Source: Cytidiella melzeri (taxonomy: Eukaryota; Basidiomycota; Agaricomycetes; Polyporales; Irpicaceae). Taken from it: a stretch of 64,000 nucleotides of DNA. Of this stretch, positions 42,560 to 52,852 are shown piece after piece. The stretch's first letter is position 1. Each line of letters begins with the position of its first letter. The stretch is taken from contig JABYQR010000114.1 of NCBI GenBank assembly GCA_022592445.1, forward strand, positions 53,994-117,993, written 5' to 3'. The notes under the pieces are model-generated. The model ran no database searches, was not told the DNA's origin, and was given only the letters and a program-made list of their open reading frames with translations. Made by a program: the position numbers and the translations under genes.

Positions 42560-43707
42560 GATAATGAATTCGGGCCAGTTTCTCTTTGACTTGAACGTAG
42601 GAAAAACGAATTACGGTACGATTCGCGTGGGCTTCAAGTCCAGACTACAGAACCTGGCGGCCGAATTTCCTTATCCTATACGCAATTCAGAAACGTCTTC
42701 CTTCCTCGCCAACTACAGGAGCTTACGGACCTTGAAGGAGAGGTACAGGCTACAACGACTGTCTGCACGATGGTCTCCCGGGATGGCCTCTTCGCGGCGA
42801 GTGTCAAGAAAACGAACCTCGAATAGTGAGCTATTGACTGGTTACGAGCACTCAGAAATGGGTGAAGACTGCGCTAAGCTGCGAATCGAGTTTGAAGGAC
42901 GGAAGGTGAAAGCTCAAGGTCAACGCGGCATCTGCGTTTCGAAACTTGAGGTTACATCAAGTCAATCAAGATCTATAGACGATCTTGGCGGTGCTCTGTG
43001 AGGCAACGACGAATTCACACTACTAGTACAGCCAGCTATGTATCCCTGGATGCTCGACTGAGAAAAAAATCGCATAGAGGTCCGAATCAAGCTACATAGC
43101 CGCACCGCCAGCGCAGATTGCAGTACAGTACAATGCACCAAAACCAGTGAACTCTGAGCGGGTGGCGGTCCTGAAGCAGATGGCTGGTCCAGTAAGTCGA
43201 GAGACATGACGGTTGTGAGCGATGTCGACATGTAATTATAAGTAATCGTGTACCAAACGCAGATAGTAATTATTATACATATACATAACACCGTTCTCCC
43301 ACCTTCCGAAACCACAAGCGCTGACACGTGGCGACTACCATCGGATCGGCTTCAGTAATACAACTCCGAAAACTTGAATCCAGGTGTCGACTTGAGCGAC
43401 GGTTGCCAGAGAGCGGTCAACGCAGCGATGTCGGGAGCTTGCAACTTGAAGTGCTGAAGCCAAACAAGTGCATCCTGAGTGAAAGCTATAATGTTCACAA
43501 ACGTTGCAGCCACTTTCATAGTAATGATGGGTAATCACGCAGAGGCGGACTACGAGTTGGCAATTCAAAGTCGCCCCGCCAAATGCAGCACGACACTGCA
43601 ATGCGAGTAACTCCGATCAATGTTTGACGTACTCCGTCACGGTCCGACTACGTGTAACATGTTACAACCCGCCCATACTTATCAAAGTGGCTGTGAAATG
43701 TCGCACA
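42560..43707. other. Intergenic; upstream block of F-box E then no supported gene
   Basis: Near 42700-42760 the minus strand carries a TACCTCTCCTTCAAGGT block resembling the upstream element of the other F-box genes. A 158-codon plus frame (42525-43001) is antisense to exon 1 of copy E and lacks motifs. The rest shows nothing I can support. Confidence 0.4.
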
Positions 43708-44074
43708 AATAGGGTCGTTCAAAGTTGGCGCAGCGCCGCCGCTCGCAGTTCGCAGCTCCGGCGTCTATCACCCCAAAGAGGAAGGTGATGTAAGCAGTCA
43801 CAGTCTGTCACAAATGTGCTTGGCATTGTTGTGGGATTTTTTTGCTTGTGCCCAAGTAGCTTACATAGATCAGCCTTCAGAATACATAAAAATCAATCAT
43901 TCCATTTTATAGTTATGAACCACATCAAGAAATGCGAGATTTAAGTAATAAAAAAGCTGGACGGTGTTACATCTTCGTGACTACCTAATGCGACAAGCGC
44001 CCCTCGGACCGGCTCTATAGCCGGAGCTGCGAACTGCGAGCGGCGGCGCTGCGCCAACTTTGAACGACCCTAAT
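43708..44074 (-). mobile_element. PIF/Harbinger-type MITE (361 bp) with 3-bp TSD
   Basis: Element at 43711-44071 with long terminal inverted repeats starting AGGGTCGTTCAAAGTTGGCG. It is flanked by AAT on both sides (43708-43710, 44072-44074). Its two ends match the two ends of the full Harbinger element beginning at 44227, beyond the TIRs as well (about 100 bp at one end including TAGGTAGTCACGAAGATGTA; about 60 bp at the other including TGATGTAAGC), but in the opposite orientation. It has no coding capacity, so it would depend on the neighbouring transposase. Confidence 0.85.
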
Positions 44075-44647
44075 ATAAATATCTTCAATGCTACGCACCT
44101 ACTATCATTCATGCGGTGTTCGTAAAAACCCGGCGCTCAGCACATTGCGCTGAGAGCTCCCACCCAAATCTGTCAAAAAGTACATAGAACCAACCTGTGC
44201 ATCTTGGTAGTATGGTGTATCAAATTAGGGTCGTTCAAAGTTGGCGCAGCAGCGCAGCTCGCAGTTCGCAGCGCCGGTTATAGAGCCGGTCCGATGAGCG
44301 CTTACCCAATTAGGTAGTCACGAAGATGTAACGCAGTTGAGCGACCGTAATCAACTTTTGTTACCTTTTTCTTCCTCGACCATGCCCTACACTCCCTATC
44401 GCACAGAGCTTGTTCGAGCATATCTCCGGAGCATGGTGCCTCAGGATATCATGAACCCTTCTGATAAACCTTGAGGAAACTCTCTTGCAGCTTCAAGGTG
44501 ACGTCGGGATTCTTGCTGCTATCATGCAAGCATGCTATCTTTGTGCGCGACCTCCTGTCCTAAAGGTCCCCAACTTGCATCTTGCATGGGAGTATGCTCA
44601 AAGTCCCCACACCCATCATCGTTTCCAGAACATGCTTTGCGTGTCTC

Positions 44648-45053
44648 TGTTGAATATTCTGTGCGTTTTCTCCTGTTACGGTTCTGACGCGCTTCTCGGC
44701 GTCTGTACACTACTACTTTTCCGTCCGTCATCATCTCTCGATGCTTCCGTCTCCTGTACGACTAGCTACTCACGGACATATATATACGGACTGGCCGTGG
44801 TACCATGTACCCTCAGAGTTCGACCTTTACTCTGAGGTGTAAGTCTGTTCTCTATCTTTGTAGTTGTATTGTACTCACTCTTGTAAAGTATTGACACTTC
44901 GTGTCATTAGGTGAATATACAGAGTTCGACCTTTACTCTGAGGTTATTGACACTTCGTGTCATTAGGTCGTGTACGCGGACTCCGATAGGATATCAGAGC
45001 CGGCGCTCGCGCAGCGCCCTGCGTACAAGAAGTTCCTTGTGAGGACTTCTTTA
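44648..45053 (+). repeat. 5' LTR of Copia-2
   Basis: 406 bp, TGTTGAATATTC...CTTCTTTA. It contains an ATATATATAC box near 44780 and the duplicated hairpin motifs described for Copia-1. Confidence 0.92.
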
Positions 45054-45065
45054 GGTTATGAGCCC
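45054..45065 (+). other. Copia-2 primer-binding site
   Basis: GGTTATGAGCCC directly after the 5' LTR, complementary to the anticodon stem-loop of initiator tRNA-Met, as in Copia-1. Confidence 0.8.
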
Positions 45066-45106
45066 CGAGAGGCTCTGACCCTCTCGGACCCACTCTCACC
45101 TGTTGT

Positions 45107-48100
45107 ATGTCTGACGACGAAGCCACAGTCAACTACTCCCTCCTATCGTGCTACCGGCTTCACCACTTCTACGACAAACTCGAATTCTGTGATCGCCATC
45201 GGGACCCATCGGATCCGAACAATCTCTGGGAGGTCTGCCAAACCTCTCCGTGTCCGAACCGTTACAATCGCGTTCCGCGGACGGACTTGCAGTCTGACTG
45301 GCACGAGGACACAGACATCGGGCAAATCGCTCGGATTCGCCGTAACACACACCGAGCACACACTCAGGGGCGACAAGACCCCTCTAGTCAGGCACCACCT
45401 GATAGGCCACGCGTAAGGTCACCAGTACAACCACAGCCACCAGTACAGCCACAGCCACCTCCTATCCAACCAGTAGCTGCACCTCCTCCCACTTGTCACG
45501 CGATGTCGACCATTTTCAAGGCATTCGCCGATTTGCCCAAGTTGCAGTCGGACGGCGGGAATTACCAAATCTGGTCGGAGCGTGCTACAATGATTGCGCT
45601 TGGCTGCGACGTCGGGGACTACATGGTTCAAGCAGCTCCTGCTGCAAACGCCACGGAGAAAAATGCCCTCCGCGCTGCGCTCATGAACAAGATCCCTGAC
45701 GCGATTTTCCTCACTGTGAAGTCGAAGACCGAGCTGCACGAGATCATGGCTGCATTGAAGGCCCGTTTCGGTGTGAGCACCGCCATCACTCAGGCCACTT
45801 CCCTCGAGCGCCTCTACACAATCAAATGCACCGACCAGAAGAAGATGCAATCGCACCTCGATGAAATTATTCAGGTGCGCGACAAGCTTGCCGAACAGAA
45901 CGTTGTCGTCTCGGACGAGAACTTCCTTGCAGCTATTATCTCGTCCATTCCTCCTGCTTACAAACACGTTGTTGTTGCTTATGAGAACTCCATTCGGGTT
46001 TATAACACAACTGTCGCAGCCACCGCTGCCAAGAAACTCGACCCGAGCGAGCTCGTCAACCAACTCCGCATTGAGGCCCAGTCACGAGCAGCTGCGAGTG
46101 GTGCCGTCGGGTCTACATCCACGTCGAGCGCGCGACCCAAAAAGGAGGAGTCGGCAAACGCTGCGGGAAACTCTCAGCGTGGTAGAGGCCGAGGCCGAGG
46201 CCGAGGTTGTGGTCATGGTCGCGGAAATGGCAAAGAAAAAGCCATTTCGTCTTCTGACAACACCGACGTCACCTGTTACAGGTGCGGCGGAAAAGGTCAC
46301 AAATCGCCTCAGTGCCCGAGTCCTGCTCCGAAGAAGGAACGTGCCAACTCGTCTAAGGAGTCAGCGACCGAGACAAAGGCCTCCGTTAAGCCGAAGGAGA
46401 CCGCTACTGCAGCTGAGGTCATCGACGAGAGGTGGTTTGCTGCCGTGGACGAGGACAGGCTAGAAATTGATTGCTCCGAGTTCATGGACTGCGATGTCGC
46501 AACTGCTGCCATTACTGAGGTTCAAGATGAACCTGATGGACCTCCCGCCACTGTCGAAATCTATGATTCCGGCGCCACCAGCCATATGACGCCCTATCGA
46601 GAACTACTGGAGAACTACAGGGAGATCTCTACACGCTCAATTCGCGCTGCAAACTCGCAGATGTTTCGCGCGACTGGCCTAGGCGATATGTACGTCACTG
46701 CGCCCAATGGCAATTCGAGCACCCGGTACCTCCTCAAGAACGTGCTGTATGCGCCGGCTATGTCAGCCACTCTTGTCTCACTTGGACGTCTCGATGATGC
46801 TGGACTGCATATCTCGCTCTGGAATGGAACTTGCCAAATACGCCGAGGTTTCCGAGGAGACCTCATCGCAACCATTCCAAAGGTCGACGGTCTCTATCGT
46901 GTATCTCACGGAGATCAAGTGATGACAACCACTCTCACTTCCATCTCTCTTTTCGAGCTCCATCAACGATTCGGTCACATCTCATATCCATACCTGAAAC
47001 GGATGCTGAAAGACAAGACCATCGTCGGAGTTCAAGTTGATCCGTCCCAGATGGAAGAAGTTGAGTGCGATGCCTGTATGAGAGCGAAGGCTATCCGGAA
47101 ACCAATTGCGAGCGAGCGATCATCCCCACTTGCTGCCAACTTTGGCGACATCATCCATATGGACCTCTGGGGGCCGGCGCCAGTGCTTACAGTCCATCGT
47201 GGACTTTACGCCTACACTCTACTCGATGACGCCACCTCGTGGCTAGATGAGCCTCTCCTCCGGTCAAAGGATGAGGCTTTTGGGAAGTACGTTGCCTACG
47301 ACATGGCTCTAGAAACCCAGTACGGCGTTCGCATCAAGTGTGTGCACTCAGATCGCGGTGGAGAGTTTCTCTCCCACGAGATGACAGCATATCTTGCCCG
47401 TCGTGGAACCTACCGACGTTTAACAGCCCACGACACACCTGAACACAATGGGAGCGCCGAACGTGTCCATCGTACGATCTTCAACATTGTGCGCGCAATG
47501 CTGATCTCGTCCGGTCTGCCTCGCAGTCTATGGGGCTTTGCACACACTTATGCCGTCTACACCTTCAACCGCTCTGCACGTCGTCGCATTGACTTCAAGA
47601 TGCCTTTCCAGGCGCGATTCAAGTCTCCTCCCGATGTGAGCAACTTGAGACCTTTTGGTGCTGTATGCTACGTCAGAAAGCATGCAAAGACCGGCAAGCT
47701 CAGCGACCGCGCAGTTCAAGGCCGTTGGCTCGGACCGGATGAGAACTCTAACGGATTCTGGGTATACTGGCCAGAAACCAAGACGTCCTCTGTGGAGCGT
47801 AACATCGTCTTCTCCTCTCGTGAGATTCCGCTCGTCGAGGGGGAGTCACCATCTCTGGATTTTGACCTCGAACCGGTCACTGACGTTATCGCCGAGGGAA
47901 TCCCCGCTCTACCCACACTTCCACCAGACATGTCTGAGACTTTTGAGATTCCATCTGAAGTCTCTGTGCCTGAAGCTCCGGAGATTGTGTATGGCAAACA
48001 CAATCGAAAGCCTAGCGCAAAGATTCGCGCTCTGATAGAGGGCAAGGCCACCACTGGAGATGAGCTCAATGAGTCTGAAGAAGTAATATCTGCAAATGTC

Positions 48101-49705
48101 GTTCACGCGATGTCAGATGTCGCATCCGGAGACCCACGCACACTGGCTGAGGCGATGAAGCGGCCGAACTGGCCAGCTATCAAGGAGGCGATGGAGGACG
48201 AGGTTTCCCGTCTGGAGAAGCGTGATTCATGGGACTACGTCGACCCTCTGCCCAGCACAAATATCATCAACAACAAGTGGGTTTTCAGGACGAAGCGAGA
48301 TGAGCGCGGAACCGAGACGGCTCAGAGGGCGAGATTAGTAGCGCGTGGAGATACGCAAGTCGACGGCATGGACTATGCGGCCGACGATACTTTTGCTCCT
48401 GTCGCGAAGATGGCCTCCATCAGGTCCATTTTAGCTCTCTCAGCCAAGTCCGGATACACCATCCATCAGATAGATGTCAAATCCGCCTACCTGTACGGTC
48501 GACTGGAACCGGGCGAAGAGATCTACATGAAGCCGCCCAAGGGTGTCGAGCTCAAAGGTCTCAAGCAGGGTCAAGTGCTGAAGCTGAAAGCTTGTCTCTA
48601 CGGACTCAAACAGGCCAGGCGTCGTTGGGCGAAAACTCTCCGTAAACATATGGAGGACATCGGGTTCACTAGGTGTGAGCACGATCATGCCGTCTATTAT
48701 CGTCATCTTCCCGACGGACATCTAGTCGTCACATTTGTTCACGTCGACGACATGTCTATTGCAACTCCTGACTCAGCGCGCATGAAACTTGTCAAGAACA
48801 AGATACAGGAACGCTTCGAGATTGTCGATTCGGGTGAGATCAAATGGATGCTCGGCATTGAAGTAACTCGAGACAACGACGCAGGCACCATCTCGCTCTC
48901 GCAGGGTACCTACATTGATCAAATCCTTGAACGCTATGGGTTCTCGGATATCAAACCTCTTGCCATCCCAATCGACACACAGGTCCTCTTGACTAAAGAA
49001 GACTGTCCCTCGACTGCTGCCGAAATCGCAGCCATGCGCGACAAACCCTATCGCGAGGCTCTCGGCGCACTCATGTATATTTCCGTTGCTACTCGTCCTG
49101 ACATCACCTACGCCGTGTCTCAGCTCGCGAAGTTTGGAGAGAACCCTGGTCCTGCCCATTGGACAGCTCTGAAGCGTGTCTACGCCTATTTGAAGAAGAC
49201 CCGAGACCTTCGTCTCACTCTGGGCGGAACGGAAAACTCAGAGCTGGTGGGATATTCAGATGCAGACGGTATGTCAAATGAGGATCGACACGCAATCTCC
49301 GGATATGTGTTCCTGATTGGAGGCGCGGTGTCCTGGTCTTCCAAACGACAAGAACTCGTCTCTCTCTCTACAGTCGAGGCCGAATATGTCGCCCTCACCC
49401 ACGCCACGAAGGAAGCGATCTGGCTGAAAAACTTCCTCACAGAAGTTTACAGAGCACCAGCCAAGCCCGTGGAGATACGCGACGATAATCAGGGTGCCAT
49501 CGCTCTCGCGCACGACGACAAATTCCACGCGCGAACAAAACACATTGACATACGATATCATTTCATTTGCTACGCCATTGAGTCTAACAAAGTCATCCTA
49601 CGCTATTGCCCTACCGAGGACATGACGGCCGACATCTTGACTAAAGCACTGCCGTCGATGAAATCCAAGCACTTCGCTGCATCCATGGGACTTGCGCAGG
49701 CTTGA
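45107..49705 (+). CDS. Copia gag-pol polyprotein (1532 aa), Copia-2
   Basis: Single open frame with the same domain order as Copia-1: CCHC knuckle (CYRCGGKGHKSPQC), protease YDSGATSHM, integrase core (HMDLWGPAP, HSDRGGEF, EHNGSAERVHR), reverse transcriptase with VHVDDMS, and RNase H (SDADG, STVEAEY). The protein is nearly identical to Copia-1 in protease and the RT/RNase H end, while the integrase linker and the region between integrase and RT differ more. Compared nucleotide stretches show many silent changes, so the two copies belong to sister lineages kept under purifying selection. No inactivating lesion is seen. Confidence 0.95.
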   Translation: MSDDEATVNYSLLSCYRLHHFYDKLEFCDRHRDPSDPNNLWEVCQTSPCPNRYNRVPRTDLQSDWHEDTDIGQIARIRRNTHRAHTQGRQDPSSQAPPDRPRVRSPVQPQPPVQPQPPPIQPVAAPPPTCHAMSTIFKAFADLPKLQSDGGNYQIWSERATMIALGCDVGDYMVQAAPAANATEKNALRAALMNKIPDAIFLTVKSKTELHEIMAALKARFGVSTAITQATSLERLYTIKCTDQKKMQSHLDEIIQVRDKLAEQNVVVSDENFLAAIISSIPPAYKHVVVAYENSIRVYNTTVAATAAKKLDPSELVNQLRIEAQSRAAASGAVGSTSTSSARPKKEESANAAGNSQRGRGRGRGRGCGHGRGNGKEKAISSSDNTDVTCYRCGGKGHKSPQCPSPAPKKERANSSKESATETKASVKPKETATAAEVIDERWFAAVDEDRLEIDCSEFMDCDVATAAITEVQDEPDGPPATVEIYDSGATSHMTPYRELLENYREISTRSIRAANSQMFRATGLGDMYVTAPNGNSSTRYLLKNVLYAPAMSATLVSLGRLDDAGLHISLWNGTCQIRRGFRGDLIATIPKVDGLYRVSHGDQVMTTTLTSISLFELHQRFGHISYPYLKRMLKDKTIVGVQVDPSQMEEVECDACMRAKAIRKPIASERSSPLAANFGDIIHMDLWGPAPVLTVHRGLYAYTLLDDATSWLDEPLLRSKDEAFGKYVAYDMALETQYGVRIKCVHSDRGGEFLSHEMTAYLARRGTYRRLTAHDTPEHNGSAERVHRTIFNIVRAMLISSGLPRSLWGFAHTYAVYTFNRSARRRIDFKMPFQARFKSPPDVSNLRPFGAVCYVRKHAKTGKLSDRAVQGRWLGPDENSNGFWVYWPETKTSSVERNIVFSSREIPLVEGESPSLDFDLEPVTDVIAEGIPALPTLPPDMSETFEIPSEVSVPEAPEIVYGKHNRKPSAKIRALIEGKATTGDELNESEEVISANVVHAMSDVASGDPRTLAEAMKRPNWPAIKEAMEDEVSRLEKRDSWDYVDPLPSTNIINNKWVFRTKRDERGTETAQRARLVARGDTQVDGMDYAADDTFAPVAKMASIRSILALSAKSGYTIHQIDVKSAYLYGRLEPGEEIYMKPPKGVELKGLKQGQVLKLKACLYGLKQARRRWAKTLRKHMEDIGFTRCEHDHAVYYRHLPDGHLVVTFVHVDDMSIATPDSARMKLVKNKIQERFEIVDSGEIKWMLGIEVTRDNDAGTISLSQGTYIDQILERYGFSDIKPLAIPIDTQVLLTKEDCPSTAAEIAAMRDKPYREALGALMYISVATRPDITYAVSQLAKFGENPGPAHWTALKRVYAYLKKTRDLRLTLGGTENSELVGYSDADGMSNEDRHAISGYVFLIGGAVSWSSKRQELVSLSTVEAEYVALTHATKEAIWLKNFLTEVYRAPAKPVEIRDDNQGAIALAHDDKFHARTKHIDIRYHFICYAIESNKVILRYCPTEDMTADILTKALPSMKSKHFAASMGLAQA

Positions 49706-49712
49706 GGGGGAG

Positions 49713-50118
49713 TGTTGAATATTCTGTGCGTTTTCTCCTGTTACGGTTCTGACGCGCTTCTCGGCGTCTGTACACTACTACTTTTCCATCCGTCATCATC
49801 TCTCGATGCTTCCGTCTCCTGTACGACTAGCTACTCACGGACATATATATACGGACTGGCCGTGGTACCATGTACCCTCAGAGTTCGACCTTTACTCTGA
49901 GGTGTAAGTCTGTTCTCTATCTTTGTAGTTGTATTGTACTCACTCTTGTAAAGTATTGACACTTCGTGTCATTAGGTGAATATACAGAGTTCGACCTTTA
50001 CTCTGAGGTTATTGACACTTCGTGTCATTAGGTCGTGTACGCGGACTCCGATAGGATATCAGAGCCGGCGCTCGCGCAGCGCCCTGTGTACAAGAAGTTC
50101 CTTGTGAGGACTTCTTTA
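49713..50118 (+). repeat. 3' LTR of Copia-2
   Basis: 406 bp, preceded by the TGAGGGGGAG polypurine tract (49703-49712) that overlaps the polyprotein stop codon. Confidence 0.92.
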
Positions 50119-51436
50119 GTCTCCAGAGGTGTTTCAAACACTTCTGAACTTGATTGATGATCATCCAATCTTTACCAACAATTCCAACAATTTGCAAGCA
50201 CCTGTGGAGCAGCAGCTTGCTGTTACACTTTACCGATTAGGTAGGTATGGCAATGGAGCTTTGGTGGAGGACATTGCGAGAGTAGCAGGAATTTTGGAGG
50301 GTTCAGTGGTACTGTACACGCAGCAATGCTTCAAGGCTATTGAGTCTCTTCACAATCTCTTCGTTTGGAGACTCACGCATGCGGAAAAGGAAAAGGAGAA
50401 AGAGTGGATGGATCAACACTTAGGCTTTCGCGGAACTTGGCGTAACGGTTGGGTGATGTATGATGGTACAATCGTAGCTCTTTCCTCAAAGCCAGGGCAG
50501 AATGGCAATGCATACTACACTCGGAAGTGTAATTACGGACTCAATGTTCAGGTGTGTGTTAAGCTGCAACAAATTTCACAGTCCTCATGGGGTTTTCAGA
50601 TTGGCAACATTCCAACTTCTTTGCAAATTGTGGATTACTCGCACGGCCTTGTTGGTTCAGCTCACAATGCAAGCGCCTTTGAGCATACTGCAGCTGCAAA
50701 GTATCCTGACTGGTTCTTTGAAAAGGGCGAGTTTGCCTGGACCGACTCAGCATATCCCTGCAATGAGAGGACAATTCCGGTTCACAAGAAACCAGCATCT
50801 CTTCAACTACTCAACAAGCTTTTTGACACCATTGTTACAGGCTTTTGTGTCCAATCTGAGCACTGTATCGGTGCTTTCAAAGGTCGCTGGCAGTGCTTAA
50901 GAGGGCTTCAAGTTCCAATTTGCAATAACAATGAACACGTGCAGGCTTGTCGCTGGATCACGATTACAATCATTCTTCACAATCTTTGCATCGACATCGA
51001 AGGTACCGAGAACATGGACGGGTTTATTCGCATGATGGCGGGAGAAGAGGGAGCAGTAGATGTAGAAGAGGGTCAAGATGTGTTGAATCTGGCAGAGGAC
51101 AACAACAAAAGGCAGCAGTTGATTGACGAACTCGTAGCTTTCAACTCACAGTAAAAATATCTTGAATATATAGATTCAGCAAACAAGGTGCAGGACATGA
51201 TGTGACAAATAAATTTGCTGAAACAGTGAAGTACATGATCCTGTGAGAGGTTGGGCCATAGTAACTAAGCTACTGAGATGCGAGCACAGACAGTACTGTG
51301 AGCACGACGGCCGCGAGAAAAACTGAGACGCTGTGACGGATTGTGACCGCTTACATCATTTTGCCATTTTGGGCAAAAGACGCCGGCGCTGCGAACTGCG
51401 AGCTGCGCTGCTGCACCAACTTTGAACGACCCTATT

Positions 51437-51943
51437 CACGAATTTTGGAGAGGAACAGCGAGCTGCGGCAGGATGCCGACAAGGGGTAGAAAAGAGGAGG
51501 GGTGTTCGTAAAAACGTCACGGTTGGTCACACTGGCATGAGGTCGGCATATTGTAACTCCGATACGACTTACCATATGTAGTATCACCATCAGCTGAGCT
51601 CATCAGCGAGAGCAGTGTTCGTAAAAAGTGCGTTTGGGTAGATTACCATGTATATTACAAGGATGTGCTACTGTATTCGATTATATACAAGAATACTGAA
51701 CACTTATGTGTAGGAGGAATGATAGGACACTATTACATTCTGTACAGCAAGAATGAGCTCCAATCCGGAGTCTCAAGAGGAGGATGGTAAGTCTAACTTG
51801 GAGGCGCAGTAGCAGGAGGTAGCGCAGACCAAAGAGTACTAGGAGGAGGAAGGTCGAGAGCTAGGGTACTAGAAGAGATGAGGTCCTGGTCGGTAGAAGG
51901 CTGTGTAAGTATGTGATTTGTTAATGGGAGACTATCCAGCCAT
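51437..51943. other. Intergenic with two TGTTCGTAAAAA motifs
   Basis: No gene. Direct copies of GTGTTCGTAAAAA at about 51498 and 51612 resemble motifs at 44113 and 57606 (see findings). Confidence 0.4.
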
Positions 51944-52262
51944 TAGGGGGATTCAGAGTGGACGATTAAGGTCGATTCCCAGTTCCGATTCCGGTTTGAT
52001 TCTGCAGCGGTGGTCCGGGGTCCTACTCCCTGATTCTTTGCGCGATTAACGGGAATCATGCTTAATCGCGCTCCCTCGTTGTCCCTCCTCCAGAGGAGGG
52101 ACGACGAGAATCAAGCCTCGATTCTCACTCTCCTGTACTTACTTGGTACTTACTTATAACACATTTAGTTACCATGATAACAAAATATGTATACCCCTCT
52201 TTCGAAAACACCTGTCTGCCGCCCCTCTTTGATCCTCACTCCACCACTTGCCGCTATCACCA

Positions 52263-52600
52263 TGGCCAAAAAGAAGTTGACCCCGAATTTGACCCTGCAC
52301 GCACCAACCAGCACGACTGCTGGCGACGAGGCCCTAAAAACAGGAAAGAAAGCCCAGGGAGTTGCCGGAAAAGGCAAGAATGGCATAGAGACACCAATGA
52401 GGACGGCAAGGACAACGAGGATGGTGAGAACAACGAGGGCGTCGAGACCAACTGATGGTGCGTATACTTGTGCCTCTCTCTCTCCTCTTGCTCCTCTCCT
52501 TCTGCAGATCCAAGGATGGCGGGAGCAACACGACATATCAGAGATCAGGAAAGCCAGCGCCGCAGGGTCGCAGGTGAGTTTCCCTCAGATACCTCTACTG
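52263..52600 (+). CDS. Doubtful short gene start (Lys/Thr-rich)
   Basis: An ATG in a good context (CACCATGGCC) opens a Lys/Thr-rich frame starting MAKKKLTPNLTLHAPTST. A possible intron begins at about 52457 (GTGCGT) and ends at CTGCAG (52507). The frame beside it is Asp/Glu/Asn-rich (DGKDNEDGENNEGVE), so one frame may be a shifted relic of the other. No family recognised. Confidence 0.2.
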
Positions 52601-52852
52601 TGCAGGGGCAACTCCGCGGTGTGACCACCAACTCACGACTTGAGCATGATAAACACCTTCAACGAGGCCGCGCTGTTGACCCCACCGCCCCATTCTCCCT
52701 CTATGGTCACGAGCAGCGTTGCCGTCGAGACTGTCACCGTACGACATCCCACCCGCTCCAGGCCTCATCCGCAACGGCGACAAAGGTCACACACACCTTC
52801 AACGAGGCTGCACTGTCCCGGCACGAGTCACTTCAGTGCAGCACTGGTAACC

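Larger units (their letters stand above)
44643..50123 (+). mobile_element. Copia-2: intact Ty1/Copia LTR retrotransposon with 5-bp TSD
   Basis: LTRs of 406 bp at 44648-45053 and 49713-50118. The target-site duplication GTCTC is at 44643-44647 and 50119-50123. The LTRs differ at two positions that I could find (G/A near 44726 versus 49791; C/T near the 3' end, GCGTACAAG versus GTGTACAAG), so insertion is recent. The interior holds one full gag-pol frame, a GGTTATGAGCCC primer-binding site and a TGAGGGGGAG polypurine tract. It is nested in the Harbinger transposase. Confidence 0.95.
44382..51154 (+). pseudogene. Harbinger DDE transposase gene, split by Copia-2
   Basis: Coding segments: 44382-44435, 44491-44647, [Copia-2 plus one TSD copy, 44648-50123], 50124-50551, 50600-51154. 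They sum to 398 codons in one frame when the insertion is left out. Catalytic residues of the DDE_4/HARBI1-like family: first Asp in YDGTIVAL, second in WTDSAYP, Glu in SEHCIGAFKGRW. The intron at 50552-50599 is 48 nt and in frame, and its removal gives the conserved NYGLNVQ-I join and aligns better with the family than reading through. The intron at 44436-44490 removes a stop. The transposase would cut at the AGGGTCG termini and insert at three-base targets. As it stands the gene is disrupted, though the donor family may be active elsewhere. Confidence 0.85.
44224..51436 (+). mobile_element. PIF/Harbinger DNA transposon, interrupted by Copia-2
   Basis: Element ends at 44227 and 51433 with 51-bp terminal inverted repeats (AGGGTCGTTCAAAGTTGG...) that differ at about one position. 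It is flanked by a 3-bp duplication ATT (44224-44226, 51434-51436), the standard TSD length for PIF/Harbinger. Without the Copia insertion the element is about 1.73 kb and encodes one protein, the DDE transposase. The second, Myb-like protein usual for this superfamily is not seen. The near-perfect TIRs indicate a recently active family. Confidence 0.9.

Noticed and set aside
42525..43001. 158-codon plus-strand frame
   Set aside because: Antisense to exon 1 and the upstream block of F-box copy E, no recognisable domain.
51961..51995. GGTCGATTCCC-like sequence resembling a tRNA T-arm
   Set aside because: No acceptor, D or anticodon stems around it; the motif belongs to the GATTC-rich end of the TIR element. 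No tRNA gene was found anywhere in the window by eye.
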